Shown piece by piece: positions 1 to 8,455 of a stretch of 21,621 nt of DNA. The DNA is from Ignavibacteriota bacterium (lineage in GTDB: Bacteria > Bacteroidota > Ignavibacteria > UBA10030 > UBA6906): assembly GCA_016209805.1 (NCBI GenBank), contig JACQVJ010000196.1:1-21621 (forward strand), given 5' to 3'. Below the pieces are notes generated by a model, which saw nothing but the letters and a program-made list of their open reading frames with translations, ran no database searches and was not told the DNA's origin. A program made the position numbers and the translations under genes. Positions within the stretch are counted from its first letter, which is position 1. Every line of letters begins with the position of its first letter.

Positions 1-1
1 G

Positions 2-772
2 CAGGGAGCGGAGGCAACACATTACAACTGCGCGGCGCTCTCGTGGATCAAGGGAACCGATGTTGTCTTCAACCACAACGAGTGGTTTGCCGGGATCAAA
101 CATGAGTTTGGCGCGGTGGCACACACGGTCGAGGACGTCGGCACCATCGGCATCTCCATAATCGCGCTGTACACAGATTTGATGCCGGTGCGCACCCCGT
201 TGCAGCCTGATGGGACCGGCGAAACCTTCTCGGCGGGCAGCTACAAGGCCGCACTCAGTTACTCCCGCTTTCTTACCGACCGCGTGTCCATTGGAGTTAC
301 AGTGGGGTACATCCACGAGAAGTTGTATGAAGGCTTTGCAGCAAGCGCGGTTTCTGCAGACATCGCCGCTATGTATGTTTCTGATTGGCGTGCCTTCAGA
401 TTCGGCATGCAGATTGCCAACTTCGGGTCTGACATCAAGTTTGTGAACGAAGCGTACCCGATTCCCACCAACTTCACGTTCGGTTTGGCGATGAATGCCA
501 TTGATGGCGAAGACCAAAAAGTGCTGGTGAGCTTCTCCGCCACAAAGCCGAACGACGGCAAACCGCTCGGCTCTATCGGTGGAGAATGGGGGTACGACAA
601 CACATTCTTCCTGCGTGCCGGTTATCAGCTCTATCATGATGTTGCACGCTACTCGTTCGGTGCGGGCGTTCAGGCCGACATCATTGGCTACAAGTTTCGA
701 TTTGATTATTCGTACAGCGATTGGCGCCTGCTCGGCGTGGCGCATAGGTTTGGAGTAGGTGCAGGATTCTAG
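2..772 (+). CDS. PorV/PorQ-family outer membrane protein, 3' part
   Basis: The reading frame is open from base 2 to the TAG at 770-772, so the gene enters from outside the window and about 256 C-terminal residues are visible. The first residues (GAEATHYN...LSWIKGTDVVFNHNEWFAGI) match the early conserved part of PorV/PorQ proteins, where the intact family reads roughly NPAGLA...W. Alternating short amphipathic strands with aromatic residues follow, and the protein ends in FGVGAGF with a terminal aromatic residue, as expected for an outer membrane beta-barrel. In T9SS bacteria PorV shuttles cargo to the attachment complex on the cell surface, while other members are less well defined. The next two genes encode T9SS cargo, which fits such a role. 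A GTG at 116 could be mistaken for the start, but the homology extends upstream of it. The family call is fairly firm; the choice between PorV, PorQ or a paralogue is open. Confidence 0.72.
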   Translation, partial: QGAEATHYNCAALSWIKGTDVVFNHNEWFAGIKHEFGAVAHTVEDVGTIGISIIALYTDLMPVRTPLQPDGTGETFSAGSYKAALSYSRFLTDRVSIGVTVGYIHEKLYEGFAASAVSADIAAMYVSDWRAFRFGMQIANFGSDIKFVNEAYPIPTNFTFGLAMNAIDGEDQKVLVSFSATKPNDGKPLGSIGGEWGYDNTFFLRAGYQLYHDVARYSFGAGVQADIIGYKFRFDYSYSDWRLLGVAHRFGVGAGF

Positions 773-842
773 GGTCGCCATCGCACGAGAGCAACCTGGA
801 GGCGTTGATGGGGAATGAGATTAAAACTACATCTGACTGAAT

Positions 843-847
843 AGGAG
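843..847 (+). promoter_or_regulatory. Ribosome binding site of the metzincin-like gene
   Basis: AGGAG lies 8 bases before the ATG at 856. It supports that start, which also gives a good signal peptide. Confidence 0.7.
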
Positions 848-855
848 AAAAAGCA

Positions 856-3294
856 ATGCGGTTGGCAGTGAACTGCCTCGTGGGCACGTTGGTACTCGTC
901 GCGAGCGTACTGGTCACAAACCGGATATACGCTCAGGGTCGCGATTCCGTCTACTTCAAAAACTTCGTCCGCCACGCGAACGGCTCAACGTGCACTCACC
1001 TTCCACCTGGCGCGTCGTACATGGTGTTCCTCAATGGAGATCGGATCCGTATCTTGCTGGAGACGTCACCACGCTGGAATCTGATGGGTGAACCGAACAT
1101 TCCCGGCAATGGTACCTTCGGCGTCGAGTTGGGGAACTTTGCTAATCCGGGTATTCTGGTCGGCGACAGTGTGTTTGCCACGTTCACCTGTTCAGCAACA
1201 CAACAGCAAGGGATACTCATGGACGTAGTGACCGGGATTCCATGGCTGCGCTTCCCACTGACTCTAACGCTCTCGTCTGAAAGTATTCCGGGTACACCAC
1301 AAAATGTTTTGCTCACAGTTGACAGCATAACTCACCACCGGACGGTGCAATGGACACCTGCTGCCGGTGTCACCTATTCTGTCTACCGCCGTCTTACGAG
1401 CAATACTGTGGCGGGCGGATTAACCCGAATGCTCTACACGCAAGTGGCGTTGGGAATAAGCGAAGACCATTTCGTTGATAGCAGCGGGCTGCCGGGCGTA
1501 CGATACGGGTACGTTGTGTTTGCCGTCTCGGCTCAAGGTGTCTACAGCGTGCACTCACGCGATGTGAACGAAGATCCTGTGTTCGCGCCGGGAGACGATC
1601 TGACAATCGGGTACATCGGTCGCATACCGCGACTCGACTTCGTGTGGGGAAGTCCAAACCCCGCCACCGAAGGCTGGCCTGCTGTTGGACAACTTGTGCG
1701 CTGGCAAGCGAATGTCAAGAACTGGACGACAGCGAACTTGCAGGGGGTCGCGTACAAATGGATCGTGGATGGAATCGTCGTAGACTCTGGCACGGTCAAT
1801 ATGCCTGCAGGCGACACGATTTCAGTGTACTATCCCTGGCTGTGGTCGTTCACAAGGCACGAGCTCGCGTTCATCATCGATCCCGACAATGGGATCCCGG
1901 AAGAAGAGGAACAGAACAACTCCCTTACGATCTACACGAATGCTATCGGCGTTGGGTTGTATGTCGAGCAGAGCGTGTATGACTATTTCCGCCAGTACCA
2001 GAAGCTGCTGCCGAACGTACACTCCAACTGCTGGGAGGATTGGGCACAACGACAGGTTCGGCGATGGAACCAGATGTTTGCCAACGCCATCTATCCCGAG
2101 GCGCCGAATGGTGTGCTTGATCGCATCCGTCTCGACAAGATTACGATAGTGCCTGACGCTGCGCTGCCGCTGGCGGGGGGCCTTCCCACCAACAATCCCA
2201 ATCTGAACGACCGCACGATTGACATGCAGTGGGGTTTTCCAGCGACGCTGCTCAACGGCGGATTCTATTCTAACCACACGAGCACGTCGGACAACAATCC
2301 ATTCTATTATGAAGGCTCCCTGATGCACGAGTTGGGCCATGCGCGATATCTCGTTGACGTCTACGGGTTCAACGTTGATGGGGGGACGAGCACAGTTGCT
2401 ATTCAAGAGAACGGGCAGTTCATCGCCGGTACTGTGTATATGCCCTATGTTGGAGGCTCGATCCTGTATGCCACGCCTATCACTGGACTGATGAACAGCC
2501 AGTACACGTACGTTGATCGGTACAGTACGTCGGCACTGAATCTTATCGCCGGTCATCGCGCTACGTATGGCAACTGTAACGCACCGAACAACATCGGAGT
2601 GTTCATGCAAAATCTGCCTGCGCAGAATCGTTTGACTGTGAAAGACGCGCAAGGCCTTGTGCTCGCAGGTGCTGATGTGAAAGTATATCAATCCACGGGA
2701 CGTCCCGGAGTCTGGTACGGAAAATACTTCGATGATGTTCCTGATCTGCTTTTCACTGCAAATGACAGCGGTGAGGTCCTGTTGGGTCGATGCCCTTTCA
2801 CGCCGACAGGAGTGATCCAACATACGTATGGTGAGTCAAATGCGATTCTAATCCTTCGGGTGCAGCATGGCCAAAGAGTAGGGTACACATTCGTTGAATC
2901 ATCGACGTTTAATTTCGAGTACTGGCGCGGTAATACGGCGCTCGGCACATATGAGGTCAGAGTTCACATGATCGGTCTGCAGGCCGTTGAGCCAATTGCA
3001 GGCGACGTGCCACACAGGTTTGAGTTGAGTCAGAATTATCCCAATCCGTTCAATCCGTCGACCACAATCCAGTACGCGATCCCCCCCGGAACAGAACATG
3101 TAAGTCTGAAGGTCTTTGACATGTTGGGTCGTGAAGTGGCGACGCTCGTAGACGAGAGGCAGCAACCAGGGAACTACAGCGTTGAATGGAATGGCAGGAA
3201 CAGATTTGGTTCGGACGTTGCCTCAGGAGTTTATTTCTACACATTGAATGGAGGGAACTTCAGTACGGCCCGCCGGATGCTGTTGGTGAGGTGA
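856..3294 (+). CDS. Secreted metzincin-like putative metalloprotease with T9SS type A sorting domain
   Basis: This 812-residue protein begins with a signal peptide (cleavage probably after A26, IYA/Q). Residues 56-145 form a beta-rich module, followed by a fibronectin type III-like domain to about 240; both are related to the insert in the GH63-like enzyme further downstream. Residues about 249-365 resemble a CARDB-type adhesion domain (DGIVVDSGTV, EEEEQNNSLT). The putative catalytic domain has HELGH at 491-495 with D501 at the position of the third metzincin zinc ligand, and a Met-turn-like GLMNS around M546. Snapalysin-type metzincins also use Asp as third ligand, but here Y498 stands where the usual Gly is. 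A carboxypeptidase-regulatory-like segment (about 610-690) precedes the T9SS sorting domain (about 722-812, YPNPFNPSTT to MLLVR). The sequence predicts an exported, surface-anchored or released enzyme. Substrate unknown. Protease activity is inferred from the motif only. Confidence 0.75.
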   Translation: MRLAVNCLVGTLVLVASVLVTNRIYAQGRDSVYFKNFVRHANGSTCTHLPPGASYMVFLNGDRIRILLETSPRWNLMGEPNIPGNGTFGVELGNFANPGILVGDSVFATFTCSATQQQGILMDVVTGIPWLRFPLTLTLSSESIPGTPQNVLLTVDSITHHRTVQWTPAAGVTYSVYRRLTSNTVAGGLTRMLYTQVALGISEDHFVDSSGLPGVRYGYVVFAVSAQGVYSVHSRDVNEDPVFAPGDDLTIGYIGRIPRLDFVWGSPNPATEGWPAVGQLVRWQANVKNWTTANLQGVAYKWIVDGIVVDSGTVNMPAGDTISVYYPWLWSFTRHELAFIIDPDNGIPEEEEQNNSLTIYTNAIGVGLYVEQSVYDYFRQYQKLLPNVHSNCWEDWAQRQVRRWNQMFANAIYPEAPNGVLDRIRLDKITIVPDAALPLAGGLPTNNPNLNDRTIDMQWGFPATLLNGGFYSNHTSTSDNNPFYYEGSLMHELGHARYLVDVYGFNVDGGTSTVAIQENGQFIAGTVYMPYVGGSILYATPITGLMNSQYTYVDRYSTSALNLIAGHRATYGNCNAPNNIGVFMQNLPAQNRLTVKDAQGLVLAGADVKVYQSTGRPGVWYGKYFDDVPDLLFTANDSGEVLLGRCPFTPTGVIQHTYGESNAILILRVQHGQRVGYTFVESSTFNFEYWRGNTALGTYEVRVHMIGLQAVEPIAGDVPHRFELSQNYPNPFNPSTTIQYAIPPGTEHVSLKVFDMLGREVATLVDERQQPGNYSVEWNGRNRFGSDVASGVYFYTLNGGNFSTARRMLLVR

Positions 3295-3384
3295 AGTCAC
3301 AGGTTTGCAGCTCGAATTGAAACGTGCATTGATTTCCACTGAGCTGCCGTTAAAGAATTTTTGAATGGATACAAAGTAGAAAAT

Positions 3385-3390
3385 AGGAGG
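3385..3390 (+). promoter_or_regulatory. Strong ribosome binding site
   Basis: AGGAGG lies 7 bases before the ATG at 3398. It is the most complete Shine-Dalgarno sequence I noticed in the window and fixes the start of the second T9SS cargo gene. Confidence 0.75.
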
Positions 3391-3397
3391 AGACATT

Positions 3398-5455
3398 ATG
3401 CGAGTGTTGTCCTGTAAGCGACAAGGCATATGTGTAACTCTCGGGCTTCTTCCTTTGCTTGCCCTAGAAGCCCTTCAAGCTCAGGTTACGGTCAGCCAGA
3501 GAATCGATATTGGAACAGGGCTTCGCGATAGTTTGATTCTGGCAACGGTTGTCCCAGCGAATGATCCGACACGTGCATTTGACGGAAATCCTTTCACGGA
3601 AATGCTTGTGCAGAACAGCGACACGCTCGTTATTACGCTGCAATTTCTTACGCCGCCCCGGGTGCTCAAGTCCAGCGTCTTTTTCTGGAATACTGGCAAG
3701 TGGCTGCTTGAGGCTGCAGATTCACTCGATCATCTGAATCAAAGGCGCGGGTCATACGTTCTCTTGCATGATAGTGCAAACTTCGCGGCGTTCACCTGGG
3801 ACTCCGTCGAGTTTTCCCAGCGGCAAATTCGGTTCATACGTCTTCGGGCGAGAAACCTCGTGGAGAACTCCATTGCGCTTGGTGAATGGGAGTTGCACCA
3901 AACCCGCACATTCATTTCGTACGTCATCTTTCCCTATCCCCCGCGTGTCCTGCCGGGTACGAGCTTGCAGTTGAGCACAAAGATGCTCGACTCTGACAGC
4001 ATTTTCGAACCGGTGCCCTACAATGCACCATTGGAATGGACAACGAGCGACCCGGCAATTGCAACTGTGACGGTGAGTGGTCGCCTCACTGGAGTTGCAC
4101 TCGGGATGACAGAGGTTCAGGTTTCCAACGAAGTGCACACCTTGACCGGTAGAGCCCCTGTTACAGTTGGCTCGGACTTCCGTGCGACCAAAGTAGCGCC
4201 GATGACTGCGAAGGTGGCTTTGGTTCTCCCTGATCCGATTCTTCCGGGCGGACAACGGCTGCATCAACACTACGGTTGGCGCGACCCCGTGGCACTTACA
4301 CACAGACTTATAACGCACTTTCGCGAGTCGAGCGATAGCGTGGTCAACTTCCAGATCGTAGACACCATCTGGACAGACAGCATGTACACACGCTACAATG
4401 ACACGCTGCTGAACGTAACACGGTACATGTATCTCTATGATCATGGTTTGCTGCAACAACCCCCGTACGCTCAGTTCGACTACATTGAGCTCGTTCTTCA
4501 CTACGATTTCGATCTGAGGAGAAACAACGGCGAGATCGATGAGGTATGGGTGTACTCACCGCCATGGACAGGTATGTATGAATCGCAACTGATGGGGCCT
4601 CGTGCCTTCTGGTGGAACTCTCCCCCCATCACCACGGGAACGCGGCTTACGAAGCTACTTTCCGTGATGGGGCTGAACTACGAACGCGGGGTTGATCTCG
4701 CATTCCATAGTTTCGGTCACCGCTTCGAAAGTGCAATGGTTCATGCCTACGGCGACAACTGGAACCCACGGTCAACGAATCCAACGCCATGGGACCTTTT
4801 CACGAGGATCGACCGCGAAACACCGGGACTCGCACACGTTGGCAACATTCACTTTCCGCCGAATGGACGCTCGGACTATGACTATGGCAACGCGACTTAC
4901 GTGAATTCATACGCTGAGAACTGGTACCGTTATCCATATCTGTTTGATCAACATCGTCAGGTGAATGTGCTGACGTGGCGCTATCCAGAGCCTGAACCAC
5001 TCGCTGAAAGCAGAGATCACCTTGGATACTTACGATGGTGGTACGACCATGCGCCTCGATACATCGGCGTGACCGATAGTGTGCTCAACAACTGGTGGCA
5101 TTACGCCCTGGATTTCGAAGCAGCAGTTGAACTGGCACGGCGGACGCCTCTGGTGGGTGTGAGAGAGGATTTCTACAGTTCAATCCCTTCGGCATTTGCA
5201 TTGTATCAGAACTACCCCAACCCGTTTAATCCATCGACCACAATTCCATTTCAGGTATGGCGGCAAGGAATCGTTACGTTGAAGATCTTCGATCTTCTTG
5301 GAAGAGAAGTCTCGACTCTGGTCAATGACGTGCTCCCTCCGGGAAGTTACGAGAAAGTCTGGGACGCTGGGCACTTCGCGAGCGGAGTGTATTTTTATCG
5401 CTTAAGGACGGCAGAGGGGGGAATATCGGTGAGGAAGATGGTCTTGATTCGTTGA
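3398..5455 (+). CDS. Secreted T9SS cargo with discoidin-like, BIG2-like and uncharacterised domains
   Basis: The 685-residue product starts with a signal peptide (probable cleavage after A28, LQA/Q). Residues about 30-170 look like a galactose-binding (F5/8 C, discoidin-like) fold with FDGNPFTEM. Residues about 175-258 form a bacterial Ig-like (BIG2) domain with WTTSDPAIATV and GRLTGVALGMTEV. The large central domain (about 270-580) matches, from memory, an uncharacterised domain of secreted proteins marked by DEVWVYSPP, YES..MGP.AFWWNSPP and MGLNYERGV. It contains a cluster H437, H441, R442, E444 that could be a metal site or simply structural. The last 85 residues are a T9SS type A sorting domain (YPNPFNPSTT, FDLLGREVSTLV, ending MVLIR). 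It lies 103 bases after the metzincin-like gene and is probably co-transcribed with it. No enzymatic role can be assigned; carbohydrate or protein binding at the surface is plausible from the accessory domains. Confidence 0.8.
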   Translation: MRVLSCKRQGICVTLGLLPLLALEALQAQVTVSQRIDIGTGLRDSLILATVVPANDPTRAFDGNPFTEMLVQNSDTLVITLQFLTPPRVLKSSVFFWNTGKWLLEAADSLDHLNQRRGSYVLLHDSANFAAFTWDSVEFSQRQIRFIRLRARNLVENSIALGEWELHQTRTFISYVIFPYPPRVLPGTSLQLSTKMLDSDSIFEPVPYNAPLEWTTSDPAIATVTVSGRLTGVALGMTEVQVSNEVHTLTGRAPVTVGSDFRATKVAPMTAKVALVLPDPILPGGQRLHQHYGWRDPVALTHRLITHFRESSDSVVNFQIVDTIWTDSMYTRYNDTLLNVTRYMYLYDHGLLQQPPYAQFDYIELVLHYDFDLRRNNGEIDEVWVYSPPWTGMYESQLMGPRAFWWNSPPITTGTRLTKLLSVMGLNYERGVDLAFHSFGHRFESAMVHAYGDNWNPRSTNPTPWDLFTRIDRETPGLAHVGNIHFPPNGRSDYDYGNATYVNSYAENWYRYPYLFDQHRQVNVLTWRYPEPEPLAESRDHLGYLRWWYDHAPRYIGVTDSVLNNWWHYALDFEAAVELARRTPLVGVREDFYSSIPSAFALYQNYPNPFNPSTTIPFQVWRQGIVTLKIFDLLGREVSTLVNDVLPPGSYEKVWDAGHFASGVYFYRLRTAEGGISVRKMVLIR

Positions 5456-5542
5456 GTGTTAGGATCCAACGAAGTTGATCGGCATGAAATATTTCTGCTT
5501 GTGGAAACCAACCGCGTTTACGTCTGCTTGTTTGGTCGCCGT

Positions 5543-5557
5543 AGGAGGACAGGAAAG
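5543..5557 (+). promoter_or_regulatory. Ribosome binding region that decides the GH63-like start
   Basis: AGGAGG (5543-5548) and AGGAAAG (5551-5557) lie just before the tandem ATGs at 5561 and 5564. An in-frame GTG at 5456 directly abuts the previous stop codon and has no such site. Starting there would place 35 charged residues ahead of the signal peptide. Confidence 0.65.
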
Positions 5558-5560
5558 CGA

Positions 5561-8347
5561 ATGATGCGTAATGAACTCATTCAGTCAACAATTCGACCTA
5601 TTACTAAATCTCCTCTCAGCGTTTGTTTTCTTTTGATCCTTCTCCTGCTCACATCAACTGTATGTTCTGCGGAGGAGCCTTCTCCCTATCTCTCCAGTCT
5701 CTCCGCAACCAAGAACTCTCCTCTCTACACCACTTACTGTGCCGCGAAGGAGCGCTCTGAGTTCACGCTCGACGAGGGCTACCACTTCATGTTCTACGAC
5801 TCAACTCGAGGTCCGGACTTCATTACCGACAATGCGGGTGACTGGTGCCTTGCCTTCAAGAATGGTGCAAACTATGTGTACGAGTTGAAGGACATGTACA
5901 AGGAGCCGGTCATCACCAGCTCGTACGCTGACCTTGTCAAGTATACTTACCATCCGTTTGAAGATGTGAAGGTGGATGTCGCATTCGTTGTGCACAGCTC
6001 TCGCGCTGCACTGCAGGATATCGTGATTCGCAACGTCGGCTCTCAGCCGGTGAAACTGCAGGTGTTTTCGTTTCTGAACAACTCCACCCGCACATTCGAA
6101 AACGTCGCCTTGCACAAAGACAAACGTGCCATCACCTTCACGCACGAGGAACTGCCGGATAGCTGGGTGCTCGAGCATGATGTTCCGTACATTAGCGAGG
6201 TGCAGAACGTCTTTCTCTTCTCGCAACCGCCGGATCGGCTGACAAGTTTCCGCAGCCACAAATGGGGGAATGTGGAAATACCCCAATCCGTCGACTTGAA
6301 CAGGGAGCAAGTATTCATCGTGTGGGGAAAACTCAGCCGGAAGGACGGAGAGCGCTGTACCGAGCAGAGCGCGAAATCAAAGCTCATGGTATTGCTGAAT
6401 GATGACAAGAGCAGAATCCTGACCGAGACTGCTCCGCGTTGGGGAAGTTCGGATGCCAATGTGACCCGGTACGGTTATTACGGTGTCGAGCTTGGCAACT
6501 TTGGTGATATCAAGAACGGCGATCGCTTCACAGTGATGGCCACGTATGGTGAGTCGGACAGCATCGGGATGATCAGCGGATCAATATCCAGTCTTAGGGA
6601 TACAAGTGACACCCGTGTCGATCTTGTTATCGGAGAGGCCCTGGCGGTAAAGTCACCTGAAGGTTTGAGGAAGGATGTCTGGGGAAGCGGCACGGAGATT
6701 CGTTTGTATTGGAAGAAGGTGAGTGACGATGTTGTGTACAATGTGTATCGGCGGAACTACCGCGCTGGTGGTGCATACGAGTTGATTGCGGAACATCTGA
6801 AACAAGCATTCTTTACAGACAAGAACATTCCCGGCGAAAGTATCTACGGTTACGTGGTCGTTACGGTCGATCCTCAAGGGCGCATGAGTATTCACTCAGA
6901 CGAGATCAACAATATCGCCGGGAGCGATTTCCTGACTGACGTGAAGTATCCGGGTCAGATCAAGAGCGATGCGGTCGACAACGTCAAGGTTGTGTCCGGG
7001 TCGTACACAATCGAACTTGCGCCAGGTGCAAGCGCGCAGCTGCGAGTGATACGGGCAGTCGGGCGCACATCCGAGGACCAGCAGAGGCTGATCGCAGATG
7101 CGCACCACCTCCTGACTGTGGACGTTGACATGTACGTTGCAGCCGATGAGCAACTCTATTCCCGCATTCCGCGGATTGACTTCAAGGACCGCGACAGGGA
7201 GATGTTGTACTGGAGCGCGTTCACTCTCATGCAGCAGGTAATGTTGCCGCCAGAGGCGAAGTGTCACTACAACTATTACGTGTTTTCACGGGAACCGCAG
7301 TGGGGATGGGGACACGGCGGGCAGGTCTTCCATGAAAGCCTGACGATACTCGCATACGCGTTCATGGATGCGACCAGCGCGATGAACTCACAGCGTGTAT
7401 ACCTGGATCGCCAGCACGCCGATGGTTACATCAACTATCGCACCGGCCCGTACCTCGACGAGACTATTCCCTATAACAATCAACTCACAACTTCGGCACC
7501 CTGGTACGCGTGGCAGAACTGGGAAGTGTACAAGATCAGCAACGACAGGAAGTTTTTGGAAGAGATGTACCAGTCGAGCAAGTCATTCTACAATTACTAT
7601 GTGAAGAATCGAGACGGTGATGGAGACGGTCTCTGCGAATGGGGTGCGCACGCAGTGCTTGAGAGCGTGCGGGATGGACGAGTCGCAGTGTGGGATGAAG
7701 TTGGTTGGCCCAGCAACTTCGAAGCGCTGGATTTGAACTCGATGCTGGTGGTGGAGGCAAAAGCGCTTGCGGCAATGGCCTCGGAGTTGGGATACGATGG
7801 CGAGGCGATGGCCTGGCAACGTGATGCAACAACGCGCGCAAAACAAATCAACGAAACGATGTGGGACGAGGCGACTGGCTTCTACTACAATGTGGACAAA
7901 AAGAATCACACCTTTACATTCAAGAAACCGAACGACCTGAAACGCGAGGAGATCATCGGTTTCCTGCCGCTGTGGGCCGGGATTGCGAACGAGCAGCAAG
8001 CGAAGGCGCTCGTGCAGAAGCTCACCGATCCTAAAAAGTTCTGGCGCAAGTATGGCGTCCCTTCACTTTCTGCTGATGATCCTTACTACAATCCTAAAGG
8101 GTACTGGAACGGACCTGTATGGGTTGAGTGGAATTATCTGATTGTGCGGGGACTGATTGATTATGGTTTTGTCGATGAGGCGAGAGAATTAACCGACAGA
8201 GTCGCCGCCAATATGATTGCCCAGCTGAAGAAGGACCACAACCTGTGGGAGTTCTATAGTCCGGACGACCAGTGGTCCGGATACCACAAGACATACATAT
8301 GGGCGGGGATCATCAACCGAATGTTCATGGATCTTGAGAATAGATGA
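5561..8347 (+). CDS. Secreted clan GH-G (GH63-like) alpha-glycosidase with an inserted module
   Basis: Starting at the ATG at 5561, the product has 928 residues and a signal peptide (cleavage near CSA/EE). Residue numbers here count from the in-frame GTG at 5456. An N-terminal beta-sandwich covers about 75-292 and seems to resume at about 513-565 (YTIELAPGASAQLRVIRAVG). Between these lies an insert whose residues 311-486 match the N-terminal module of the metzincin-like protein, including a fibronectin III-like part. The C-terminal half (about 575-960) is an (alpha/alpha)6 barrel with the clan hallmarks LDLNSMLVVEAKAL, GYWNGPVWVEWNY and LWEFYSPDD, where E932 is the expected general base. The usual acid motif ESGxD is replaced by EWGAH (728-732); D747 or E748 may substitute. 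Clan members cleave alpha-glucosidic or related bonds by inversion. There is no T9SS tail. The clan call is good; the exact family and substrate are uncertain. Confidence 0.75.
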   Translation: MMRNELIQSTIRPITKSPLSVCFLLILLLLTSTVCSAEEPSPYLSSLSATKNSPLYTTYCAAKERSEFTLDEGYHFMFYDSTRGPDFITDNAGDWCLAFKNGANYVYELKDMYKEPVITSSYADLVKYTYHPFEDVKVDVAFVVHSSRAALQDIVIRNVGSQPVKLQVFSFLNNSTRTFENVALHKDKRAITFTHEELPDSWVLEHDVPYISEVQNVFLFSQPPDRLTSFRSHKWGNVEIPQSVDLNREQVFIVWGKLSRKDGERCTEQSAKSKLMVLLNDDKSRILTETAPRWGSSDANVTRYGYYGVELGNFGDIKNGDRFTVMATYGESDSIGMISGSISSLRDTSDTRVDLVIGEALAVKSPEGLRKDVWGSGTEIRLYWKKVSDDVVYNVYRRNYRAGGAYELIAEHLKQAFFTDKNIPGESIYGYVVVTVDPQGRMSIHSDEINNIAGSDFLTDVKYPGQIKSDAVDNVKVVSGSYTIELAPGASAQLRVIRAVGRTSEDQQRLIADAHHLLTVDVDMYVAADEQLYSRIPRIDFKDRDREMLYWSAFTLMQQVMLPPEAKCHYNYYVFSREPQWGWGHGGQVFHESLTILAYAFMDATSAMNSQRVYLDRQHADGYINYRTGPYLDETIPYNNQLTTSAPWYAWQNWEVYKISNDRKFLEEMYQSSKSFYNYYVKNRDGDGDGLCEWGAHAVLESVRDGRVAVWDEVGWPSNFEALDLNSMLVVEAKALAAMASELGYDGEAMAWQRDATTRAKQINETMWDEATGFYYNVDKKNHTFTFKKPNDLKREEIIGFLPLWAGIANEQQAKALVQKLTDPKKFWRKYGVPSLSADDPYYNPKGYWNGPVWVEWNYLIVRGLIDYGFVDEARELTDRVAANMIAQLKKDHNLWEFYSPDDQWSGYHKTYIWAGIINRMFMDLENR

Positions 8348-8455
8348 TTCTAAGAATGTGCTGGGAAGTCAGTCGAGGGTGACAAGTTGATGTTCTGAAT
8401 ATTGATGCAGCGACCTATGAAAAGCTTGAGCCTATCAACTTAAGGAAGAAAAAGA

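Noticed and set aside
1822..2823. Minus-strand open frame of 333 codons inside the metzincin-like gene
   Set aside because: It is antisense to a gene with a signal peptide, a zinc motif and a sorting domain. Its composition is rich in Arg, Val and His, as expected for a shadow frame.
3320..3397. Bacteroidota-type -33/-7 promoter before the second T9SS cargo gene
   Set aside because: AATTTTTG resembles the -7 element TAnnTTTG only loosely, and no TTTG is at the right distance.
5456..5560. GTG at 5456 as start of the GH63-like gene
   Set aside because: It would add 35 charged residues before the signal peptide and lacks a ribosome site, whereas the ATGs at 5561/5564 have one.
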